From: Actinomycetes bacterium
GTDB lineage: Bacteria > Actinomycetota > Actinomycetes > Propionibacteriales > Propionibacteriaceae
DNA: 8,329 nt
Direction of reading: 5' to 3'
Assembly: GCA_023436925.1 (NCBI GenBank)
Contig: JAEZHJ010000195.1
Span: 1-8,329 of the forward strand
A program made the position numbers and the translations under genes. Below the pieces are notes generated by a model, which had not been told where the DNA came from, ran no database searches, and saw only the letters and a program-made list of their open reading frames with translations. Numbering within the stretch: position 1 is the stretch's first letter; each line of letters starts with the position of its first letter. Positions 1-4,807 of this stretch are shown here, in pieces.

Positions 1-221
1 GAAGCCCAGCGAACCTCTGCGCCCAGCTCGACCAGGGTCTCGATCAGCACCGCGGTCTGGACGGTCATGTGCAGCGACCCGGCGATCCGGGCCCCGGTCA
101 GCGGCTTGGCGTCGCCGAACCGGCGACGCATCGCCATCAGGCCGGGCATCTCGTGCTCGGCGAGCGTGATCTCCTTGCGCCCGAAGTCGGCAAGGCCCAG
201 GTCAGCTACGCGGTACTCCAC
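1..221 (-). CDS. ahcY: S-adenosyl-L-homocysteine hydrolase (adenosylhomocysteinase), N-terminal part only
   Basis: Cytosolic NAD-dependent enzyme that reversibly splits S-adenosylhomocysteine into adenosine and homocysteine, relieving product inhibition of methyltransferases. Only the first 73 residues are visible; the rest lies beyond the left edge. The translation begins MEYRVADLGLADFGRKEI and continues with the highly conserved family segments LAEHEMPGLMAMRRRFGD (about 20-37) and ARIAGSLHMTVQTAVLIETL (about 44-63). His51 and Thr53 in LHMTVQT correspond to substrate-binding residues of the family. I chose the GTG at 221 because family members usually begin a few residues before the YKVADL-type motif; an in-frame GTG at 245 would add eight residues. 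A TAGGCT box ends 8 nt before the chosen start. The gene lies 57 nt after the cation transporter on the same strand, so it could be read through or have its own promoter. Identity is firm; the exact start is less so. Confidence 0.95.
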   Translation of the reverse strand, partial: MEYRVADLGLADFGRKEITLAEHEMPGLMAMRRRFGDAKPLTGARIAGSLHMTVQTAVLIETLVELGAEVRWA

Positions 222-229
222 GAGGCGAC

Positions 230-235
230 AGCCTA
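230..235 (-). promoter_or_regulatory. Candidate -10 box (TAGGCT) for ahcY
   Basis: On the minus strand TAGGCT fits the actinobacterial TAnnnT -10 consensus and ends 8 nt before the GTG at 221. A transcript starting at the usual distance would have a leader of only 0-2 nt. No convincing -35 element is seen. The spacing differs from the 6 nt seen at three other genes here, so this one is weaker. Confidence 0.35.
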
Positions 236-278
236 CCGGGGGCACGACAGCCCGGCTTCCGGCCGGATCCCGCCGGGG

Positions 279-1250
279 TCAGTGGCCGCCCGGCTGGGCG
301 GGCGCCGGACCACTCCCGGCGGTGTCGATGTCGGGTTCGAGGTAGAGCGCGGTCACCAGCGGCTCGGCGGACCGGATCGCGGCCTCGGCGGTGTTGATCA
401 CCGCCGCCACCCGGGCGGCGGAGTCGGTCGGCTCCACAGCGATCTTGGCCGCGACCAGCACCTCCTCCGGCCCGAGGTGGAGCGTCTTGAGGTGGATCAC
501 CCGTCCGACGCCGTCAGTGCCCTCGAGCGCGGCGCGGATCCGTCCGACCGCCTCGGGTGCGGCAGCCTCGCCGATCAGCAGGCTCTTGGTCTCCACCGCC
601 AGGGTGACCGCGACGATGATCAGCAGGGCGCCGATCATGGCCGTGCCGACCACGTCCCAGACCCCGTTGTGGGTGAGCAGGGTCAGCCCGACGCCGAGTA
701 GCGCGAACACCAGGCCGAGCAGGGCAGCCAGGTCCTCCAGCAGGATCACCGGCAACTCCGGGGACTTGGCGGTGCGGATGAAGCGCAGCCAGCCCTGTCG
801 GCCCTTCGCCGGACGCGACTCGCGGATGGCGGTCCGGAAGGACAGCGACTCCGCGATCACCGCCGCCACCAGGACGACCAGCGGCACCCACCACCAGGGC
901 CCGTCCAGCAGCTCGTTGGGATGGCCGGCCTGGATCTCCTCGTACTTGTGGAACGCCTCGTACAGCGCGAACAGGCCGCCCAGGCTGAACAGGATGATCG
1001 AGACCAGGAAGGCGAAGACATAGCGCTCCCGGCCGTAGCCGAAGGGGTGCTCCTCGTTCGCCTCGCGGCGCGACCGCCGGCCGCCGAACAGCAACAGGAT
1101 CTGGTTGCCGGTGTCGGCGACCGAGTGGACGCCCTCGGCGAGCATCGAGGAGGCGCCGGTCAGCGCCCAGGCGATGAACTTCGTCAGCGCGATGAAGGCG
1201 TTCGCCGCCATCGCTGCGATCACGGCCCGGGTGCCGCCGTGGCTGCTCAC
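279..1250 (-). CDS. Cation diffusion facilitator family transporter
   Basis: Inner-membrane protein of the cation diffusion facilitator (CDF) superfamily, which exports divalent metals such as zinc in exchange for protons. It has 323 residues, normal for the family. Hydrophobic segments lie at about 10-31, 34-56, 78-98, 120-136, 167-192 and 199-218, followed by a cytosolic domain (about 225-308) with KTLHLGPEEVLVAAKI and YLEPD. The second helix carries E39, H42 and D46 in the AEGVHSVADTGNQ motif, and HPFGYGRERY (68-77) is a classic CDF loop. In the fifth helix the usual HxxxD pair is replaced by E172-D173 in LLEDLAALLG, a pattern I associate with the ZnT9/SLC30A9-like branch, so zinc specificity is uncertain. 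The GTG start overlaps the stop of the SIS-like gene as GTGA, with GGAAGG 9 nt upstream (1265-1260), which implies translational coupling. The C-terminal tail after about 310 is proline- and glycine-rich. Confidence 0.9.
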   Translation of the reverse strand: MSSHGGTRAVIAAMAANAFIALTKFIAWALTGASSMLAEGVHSVADTGNQILLLFGGRRSRREANEEHPFGYGRERYVFAFLVSIILFSLGGLFALYEAFHKYEEIQAGHPNELLDGPWWWVPLVVLVAAVIAESLSFRTAIRESRPAKGRQGWLRFIRTAKSPELPVILLEDLAALLGLVFALLGVGLTLLTHNGVWDVVGTAMIGALLIIVAVTLAVETKSLLIGEAAAPEAVGRIRAALEGTDGVGRVIHLKTLHLGPEEVLVAAKIAVEPTDSAARVAAVINTAEAAIRSAEPLVTALYLEPDIDTAGSGPAPAQPGGH

Positions 1251-2293
1251 CGGTCCGGACCTTCCAGGGAGTCGTCGGCGCGGTCGGCGCGACCCAGTCC
1301 GATCTGCAGGTAGGCGGCGGTGAACAGGCCCTGCGCGAGGACCGCGACGTAGCGCTCCACGGCGCTGCCCCGGGTGCTGGCGATCCGGGAGACCGTCACG
1401 TCGCGGGCGGCGGCGATCTGCTCCAGGCGGGTCCGCTCCTCGGCCGCCGAGCCGTCGTCCATGCCGTCATCGATCAGCACCAGGCCCGGTCGCAGGCCCG
1501 CGGTGGCGTCCTCGAACGGGTCGGCGAAGACGTCCCGCGGCCGGACGTCGGCGAGCAGCGGCTCCAGCGCACCCGCGTCGGCCGAGAGCACCACCCGACC
1601 GGAGGCCGAGCGCAGCGCCTCCGCGATCCGCCGGCTGGCCCGGGCGGCCAGGATCGAGCCGCCCCAGACCAGTGGCTGGGCGTCGGCCAGTTCGAGGGCT
1701 GCCGCCTTCGCCGGGTTCTGGGTGGCGTCCAGGGTGTACGAGCAGTCCTCGGCGACGGTGTCGAGCACGTCGGCGAGCTGGTCCGGGACGACGACCGGGC
1801 CCAGGCCGAGGCGGTGCAGGGCGCTCAGCATCACCACGGCGGCCGAGAGCGGGTCGTCGGTGCGGGTGGGCAGCAGGGTGGTCGCCGGCGAGGCCGACTG
1901 CCGGGCCAGGGCCGAGTCCGGCGGGCAGGCCACCACCAGCCGGGAGCCGCGCCGGACCGCCTCGTAGGCGGCCGCGCAGGACTCCCTGCTCCCCCGGCCC
2001 ATCACGACCACGACGTCCAGCGGGCCGACCCAGCCCGGCAGGCCGAGCCGGGGCCAGGCCATGAACGGCACCGGACAGGTCGGCTCGAGCACGGCGCGCA
2101 GCAGGCGGGCCTCCGGGCCGAAGGCGATGACTGCCCGCGGCCGGTCGGCGTCGTCGAGCCGGCTGAGCGCCTCCTCGGCGCCGGCGGCTTCGCGACGCAC
2201 CCGCGCCCCGGCCTCCGCGATCGGACGCAAAAGCTGGTCGGCCGCCTGCAGGGCTTCCGGATCGTCCAGCCGGGAGTCGTCGAAGTCGTCCAC
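1247..2293 (-). CDS. SIS-domain / TobH-like protein related to bacterial phosphoglucose/phosphomannose isomerase
   Basis: A 348-residue cytosolic protein in the position, next to phosphomannomutase, occupied in actinobacteria by TobH-like or 'SIS domain' proteins (Rv3256c in M. tuberculosis). The C-terminal half resembles the bifunctional phosphoglucose/phosphomannose isomerase family: TQNPAKAAALELADAQPLVWGGS (191-213) matches the family's NPAK...LA...P..YG element, and RGSAVERYVAVLAQG (308-322) plus LFTAAYLQIGLG fits its last helices. The N-terminal SIS half is degenerate: the usual glycine/serine phosphate loop is replaced by AFGPEARLL (57-65), and the second SGxT-like loop by VMGRGSRES (97-105). 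Isomerase activity is therefore doubtful and a regulatory or binding role is possible. The GTG start at 2293 lies 4 nt after the Trm112 stop, with no clear ribosome site; its stop overlaps the CDF start by 4 nt. A start further downstream is not excluded. Confidence 0.75.
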   Translation of the reverse strand: MDDFDDSRLDDPEALQAADQLLRPIAEAGARVRREAAGAEEALSRLDDADRPRAVIAFGPEARLLRAVLEPTCPVPFMAWPRLGLPGWVGPLDVVVVMGRGSRESCAAAYEAVRRGSRLVVACPPDSALARQSASPATTLLPTRTDDPLSAAVVMLSALHRLGLGPVVVPDQLADVLDTVAEDCSYTLDATQNPAKAAALELADAQPLVWGGSILAARASRRIAEALRSASGRVVLSADAGALEPLLADVRPRDVFADPFEDATAGLRPGLVLIDDGMDDGSAAEERTRLEQIAAARDVTVSRIASTRGSAVERYVAVLAQGLFTAAYLQIGLGRADRADDSLEGPDR

Positions 2294-2297
2294 CGGG

Positions 2298-2483
2298 CTA
2301 CCGGGGACCGGGTCGGCGCGCCTCGTCGACCAGCAGGATCGGGATGCCGTCGCGCACCGGGTAGGCCAGGCCGCACTCGGCGAGGGTGCACTGCAGTTCC
2401 GCGGCCTCGTAGTCCCAGGCCAGCTTGGTGTGGCACGAGGGGCACACCAGGATCTCCAGGACGTCGGCGGGGATGTCGCTCAT
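2298..2483 (-). CDS. Trm112-like small zinc-ribbon protein
   Basis: A 61-residue cytosolic protein of the Trm112/YcaR-like family. Eukaryotic and archaeal Trm112 is an activating partner of several methyltransferases; the role of the bacterial proteins is largely unknown. The sequence has the family layout: DVLEILVCPSCHTKL (7-21) with the C14-x2-C17 knuckle, a second pair C32-x4-C37, and the closing motif YPVRDGIPILLVDEA (41-55). Four cysteines suggest one bound zinc. The ATG at 2483 overlaps the manB stop as ATGA, and AAGGAG (2493-2488) sits 4 nt before it, a strong ribosome site that fixes this start inside a much longer open frame. Its place between manB and the SIS-like gene is one I recall from other actinobacteria. 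Confidence 0.93.
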   Translation of the reverse strand: MSDIPADVLEILVCPSCHTKLAWDYEAAELQCTLAECGLAYPVRDGIPILLVDEARRPGPR

Positions 2484-3883
2484 CGTTCTCCTTGTCTGAT
2501 GACGGCCAGTGCGCGGTCGCGCAACCGGGTCATGGTCTCGGGCTGCCGGGCCTCGACGTTCAGCCTCAGCAGCGGTTCGGTGTTGGAGGCCCGGACGCTG
2601 ACCTGCCAGTCCTCGCCGCGCACGGTCAGGCCGTCGGTCCAGTCCAGGCGGCCGTCGCCGGCGAAGGCCTCGGCGACCTGCTGCATGGTGGCCTTCGGAT
2701 CCGGCACCACCGAGTTCAGCTCCCCCGAGGCGGCGTAGCTCGGCACGGCGTCGGCCAGCCGGGAGGCGGGCAGCGCCGACCGTCCGACCAGCGACAGCAC
2801 GTGGAGGGCGGCCAGCATGCCGGTGTCGGCCCCCCAGAAGTCGCGGAAGTAGTAGTGGCCGGAGTGCTCGCCGCCGAAGATCGCGTTGTGCTGGGCCATC
2901 AGGGCCTTGAGGTAGGTGTGGCCCACCTTGCCGACCACCAGGCGTCCGCCGGCAGCGGCGACGACGTCGCCCACCGCTGCCGAGGTGACGGTGTTGACCA
3001 CGATCGCCGCGCCCGGCTCCCGGGCCAGTTCGGCCTGGGCGATCAGCGCGGTGATGACGGACGGGCTGATCACCTCGCCCTGCTCGTCGATGATGAAGCA
3101 GCGGTCGGCGTCGCCGTCGAAGACCAGCGCGAGGTCGGCACCGTGCTCGCGGACCGCGGCGCGCGCGTCCCGCAGGTTCTCCGGCTCGAGCGGGTTCGGC
3201 GGGTGGTTGGGGAAGTCGCCGTCCAGGTCGAGGTAGAGCCCGATCAGCTCGATCCCCAGCGTCCCGAGAACGGCCGGGGTGGTGTGTCCGGCCATCCCAT
3301 TGCCGGCGTCCACCACCACGCGCAGCGGACGCCAACCGGTGAGGTCGACCAGGGAGTGCAACCGCTCGGCATAGCCCGGCAGGGTGTCGAGTTCCCGCAG
3401 CCGGCCGCGGGTGACGGGCTCTGCAGGACCGTCCCCCTGTGCGGAAGAACCGTCCCCCTGTGCGGAAGAACCGTCCCCCTGTGTCGCGAGGTCACGGATC
3501 CGGGCCATCAGCTCGGGGGTGATCGGGGCGGCGTGGGGCAGGCAGAACTTCACCCCGTTGTACTGGGCGGGGTTGTGGGAGGCGGTGAACTGGACGGCGG
3601 GCAGGCCGGTGACCCCCGAGGCGTACCAGACCTGGTCGGTGGCGGCCAGGCCGATATCAACCACACCGGCGCCCATCGCCATCGCGCCCTCGGCGAAGGC
3701 GCGGCTGAGCTCGAAGCCGCCGGCCCGCATGTCCCGCCCGATGATGAACTCGCTCCCGGCCAGGCCCAGGGCCGTGGGGAAGGCGGCGCCGAGCGCACGG
3801 GCGCCGGCGATGTCCCACTCGGGGTTGTCGCCTTGGACCAGCCCGCGGATGTCGTTGGCCTTGAAGACCTGCGGCATGAGCAT
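2480..3883 (-). CDS. manB: Phosphomannomutase/phosphoglucomutase
   Basis: Cytosolic alpha-D-phosphohexomutase that converts mannose-6-phosphate to mannose-1-phosphate (and often the glucose equivalents) via a phosphoserine intermediate, feeding GDP-mannose for mannosylated envelope components. At 467 residues it is of normal length. All four signature sites are present: active-site loop TASHNP (100-105, Ser102), metal-binding DGDADR (256-261), sugar-recognition GEHSGHYYF (338-346) and C-terminal phosphate-binding RASNTEP (431-437). Substrate preference cannot be read with certainty. Residues 135-152 are an unusual QGDGSSA repeat encoded by a 21-nt tandem repeat, placed in the linker before VVVDAGNGM (190-197), a position that should tolerate insertion. 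The ATG at 3883 is preferred because a TACGCT box ends 6 nt upstream; the second ATG at 3877 (MPQVFKANDIRG) is an alternative. The gene follows DUF3499 after 44 nt and is coupled to Trm112 by an ATGA overlap. Confidence 0.95.
   Translation of the reverse strand: MLMPQVFKANDIRGLVQGDNPEWDIAGARALGAAFPTALGLAGSEFIIGRDMRAGGFELSRAFAEGAMAMGAGVVDIGLAATDQVWYASGVTGLPAVQFTASHNPAQYNGVKFCLPHAAPITPELMARIRDLATQGDGSSAQGDGSSAQGDGPAEPVTRGRLRELDTLPGYAERLHSLVDLTGWRPLRVVVDAGNGMAGHTTPAVLGTLGIELIGLYLDLDGDFPNHPPNPLEPENLRDARAAVREHGADLALVFDGDADRCFIIDEQGEVISPSVITALIAQAELAREPGAAIVVNTVTSAAVGDVVAAAGGRLVVGKVGHTYLKALMAQHNAIFGGEHSGHYYFRDFWGADTGMLAALHVLSLVGRSALPASRLADAVPSYAASGELNSVVPDPKATMQQVAEAFAGDGRLDWTDGLTVRGEDWQVSVRASNTEPLLRLNVEARQPETMTRLRDRALAVIRQGER
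2488..2493 (-). promoter_or_regulatory. Shine-Dalgarno site of the Trm112-like gene
   Basis: AAGGAG on the minus strand, 4 nt before the ATG at 2483 and inside the last codons of manB. It decides the start of this small gene, which otherwise lies at the end of a long shadow frame, and it contrasts with the absence of such a site before manB. Confidence 0.8.
3429..3483. repeat. 21-nt tandem repeat, about 2.6 copies, inside manB
   Basis: Two perfect 21-nt units (3429-3449 and 3450-3470) and a 13-nt partial third unit (3471-3483). On the coding (minus) strand each unit contains the core CACAGGGGGACGGTTC. Because the unit is a multiple of three, it keeps frame and adds the heptapeptide QGDGSSA per copy (residues 135-152). 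The core resembles G-rich GGGGACGGTTC repeats that I recall as dispersed in many bacterial genomes; this is memory rather than a search result. No other copy is visible in this window. Confidence 0.9.
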
Positions 3884-3889
3884 GGGTTC

Positions 3890-3895
3890 AGCGTA
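3890..3895 (-). promoter_or_regulatory. Candidate -10 box (TACGCT) giving a leaderless manB transcript
   Basis: Minus-strand TACGCT fits TAnnnT and is followed by six bases (GAACCC) and then the ATG at 3883, so transcription would begin at or next to the start codon. No -35 hexamer near TTGACA and no ribosome site are seen. It lies in the 44-nt gap after DUF3499, suggesting manB has its own promoter besides any read-through. Confidence 0.5.
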
Positions 3896-3927
3896 GGGCC
3901 TGAGCCGGACGCCGCGGCAGGCGGGCC

Positions 3928-4272
3928 TCAGTCCGGATCGGCGACCACGGCGAGGTGGCCCTTGCGGCGGGTGGTGAGCGGTTCCGGCTCCGGGTCCAGC
4001 CCACCCATGCCGACCCGGCGGACCGCCTCGGCCAGCGCCATCAGGTCATCGGCGGCCGGCCGGAAGCCGTCGCCGGTCTCCGGCAGCCGGATCACTTCCC
4101 AGCCCCGCGGTGCGCTCAGCGTGCGGGAATGCTCCCGGCACAGGTCGTAACAGCCGGGCTCGGCGCGCAGCGCCAACGGCCCCAACACTGCAGTGGAGTC
4201 GGCGTACACGTAGGTGAGCGTCGCCATCGCCGGCTGTGAGCACGTCGAGCGCGAGCAGCGTCGAATTGTCAC
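3928..4272 (-). CDS. DUF3499 family protein
   Basis: A 114-residue small cytosolic protein of the actinobacterial DUF3499 family, function unknown. The conserved family core is visible: RRCSRSTCSQPAMATLTYVY (4-23), ADSTAVLGPLA (24-34), then CYDLCREHSRTLSAPRGWEV (41-60). Cysteines C6 and C11 together with C45-x2-H48 look like a zinc-ribbon-type ligand set, which is my inference. The C-terminal third (about 70-114) is more variable and rich in Asp, Glu and Arg. The GTG at 4272 is chosen because family proteins start just before the first Cys and because a TACCGT -10 box ends exactly 6 nt upstream; the open frame continues upstream to about 4710 but only as an antisense shadow of the neighbouring gene. 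It is divergent from the metallopeptidase-family gene and sits 44 nt before manB, an arrangement I recall from other actinobacteria. Confidence 0.9.
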   Translation of the reverse strand: MTIRRCSRSTCSQPAMATLTYVYADSTAVLGPLALRAEPGCYDLCREHSRTLSAPRGWEVIRLPETGDGFRPAADDLMALAEAVRRVGMGGLDPEPEPLTTRRKGHLAVVADPD

Positions 4273-4278
4273 GGAGCC

Positions 4279-4284
4279 ACGGTA
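4279..4284 (-). promoter_or_regulatory. Candidate -10 box (TACCGT) giving a leaderless DUF3499 transcript
   Basis: Minus-strand TACCGT matches TAnnnT and is followed by GGCTCC (6 nt) and then the GTG at 4272. There is no ribosome site in the remaining space, so the mRNA would begin at the start codon. No clear -35 element is visible. It is one half of a divergent promoter pair in the 72-bp gap 4273-4344. Confidence 0.55.
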
Positions 4285-4332
4285 GCCCTGGCCGGTCGCC
4301 GGTGGTGGCAGGCCGCTCCGGTGTCGCGCCGA

Positions 4333-4338
4333 TATCGT
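4333..4338 (+). promoter_or_regulatory. Candidate -10 box (TATCGT) giving a leaderless metallopeptidase-family transcript
   Basis: TATCGT matches TAnnnT and is followed by GGAGGG (6 nt) and then the GTG at 4345. GGAGG is only 1 nt from the start codon, too close for a normal ribosome site, so a leaderless mRNA explains the arrangement better. No -35 hexamer is evident. It faces away from the DUF3499 box at 4279-4284. Confidence 0.55.
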
Positions 4339-4344
4339 GGAGGG

Positions 4345-4779
4345 GTGAAGCACCGGGACCGCCACGGACGCGGGATGCGCGGGCCACTGGCCGCGCCCAA
4401 CCCGCTGACCGGCGCCCCGATGCCGGTGCGCCACCGGGCCCTCGGCACGGAGTTCTTCACCAGCTGCATCCGGGCCTCGGTGGGCCGGGTCGCGAAGACC
4501 TGCCCCCGCGCCCTGGCGGGGGTGGACATCGGCTTCGAGGACGTGCCCACGCTGACCTCCGGCTGGTACGAGCAGGCCCCGCTGGCCGCCGCCGTCTCCG
4601 CCCGCCCCGGCCAGCGCGGCCAGGTGGTGCTGTACCGCCGGCCGCTGGAGCACCGGGCCACCGGGCGCAAGGACCTGGCCGTGCTGGTGCATCGCACCAT
4701 CGTCGAGCAACTCGCCGCGCTCACCGGGATCGACGCCGCCGAGATCGACCCGCCCGCCGCCGGCGAGGACTGGGACTGA
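4345..4779 (+). CDS. Metallopeptidase-family (zincin-like) protein with degenerate active site
   Basis: A 144-residue cytosolic protein resembling the actinobacterial 'metallopeptidase family protein' group (zincin-like, PF06262 type), found divergent from DUF3499 as in the related Rv3258c/Rv3259 region. Visible family features are the basic start KHRDRHGRGMRGPLAAP (2-18), the GVDIGFEDVP core (59-68), GQVVLYRRPLEHRA (92-105) and the helix DLAVLVHRTIVEQLAALTGID (110-130). In zincins of this family that helix should hold HExxH; aligned on the following Gly, the equivalent positions here read EQLAA, so both zinc histidines are missing. H116 and E121 remain but are not in zincin spacing. Peptidase activity is therefore unlikely. 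The GTG at 4345 is supported by the -10 box 6 nt upstream; ATG at 4375 is a shorter alternative. The gene is convergent with DUF5719, with a 9-nt gap. Confidence 0.8.
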   Translation: MKHRDRHGRGMRGPLAAPNPLTGAPMPVRHRALGTEFFTSCIRASVGRVAKTCPRALAGVDIGFEDVPTLTSGWYEQAPLAAAVSARPGQRGQVVLYRRPLEHRATGRKDLAVLVHRTIVEQLAALTGIDAAEIDPPAAGEDWD

Positions 4780-4780
4780 C

Positions 4781-4807
4781 GGGCGTCCTCACGCCCCCGC
4801 GTGGGGG
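4781..4807. terminator. Overlapping hairpins at the convergent gene ends
   Basis: Just after the plus-strand stop lies a perfect hairpin, GGGCGT-CCTC-ACGCCC (4781-4796). It overlaps a second one, CCCCC-GCGT-GGGGG (4794-4807). They share three stem bases (4794-4796), so both cannot form fully at once. Neither has a T tract on either strand, so they are not classic intrinsic terminators, though GC-rich actinobacteria often lack T tracts. The minus-strand DUF5719 stop codon lies within the first loop and stem. Bidirectional termination is an inference. Confidence 0.5.

Noticed and set aside
222..278. Terminator or small RNA between the CDF gene and ahcY
   Set aside because: No convincing hairpin with a T tract is visible in these 57 nt. 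Only a possible -10 box at 230-235 stands out.
2484..3335. Upstream extension of the Trm112-like frame to give a 345-residue protein
   Set aside because: The extra part is an Arg/Gly/Ala-rich shadow of manB. The ATG at 2483 with AAGGAG before it gives the exact family length.
3429..3483. CRISPR-like array
   Set aside because: The units are directly adjacent with no spacers, the unit is 21 nt, and it is in frame within manB. It is a simple tandem repeat.
1814..4150. Long plus-strand open frame of 778 codons
   Set aside because: It is antisense to the SIS-like, Trm112-like, manB and DUF3499 genes, which all have clear family motifs. Its translation is low-complexity and rich in Gly, Arg, Gln and His, typical of a shadow frame in GC-rich DNA.
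4273..4710. Upstream extension of DUF3499 to give a 260-residue protein
   Set aside because: The extension is antisense to the metallopeptidase-family gene and crosses the divergent promoter region. The family starts just before the first cysteine.
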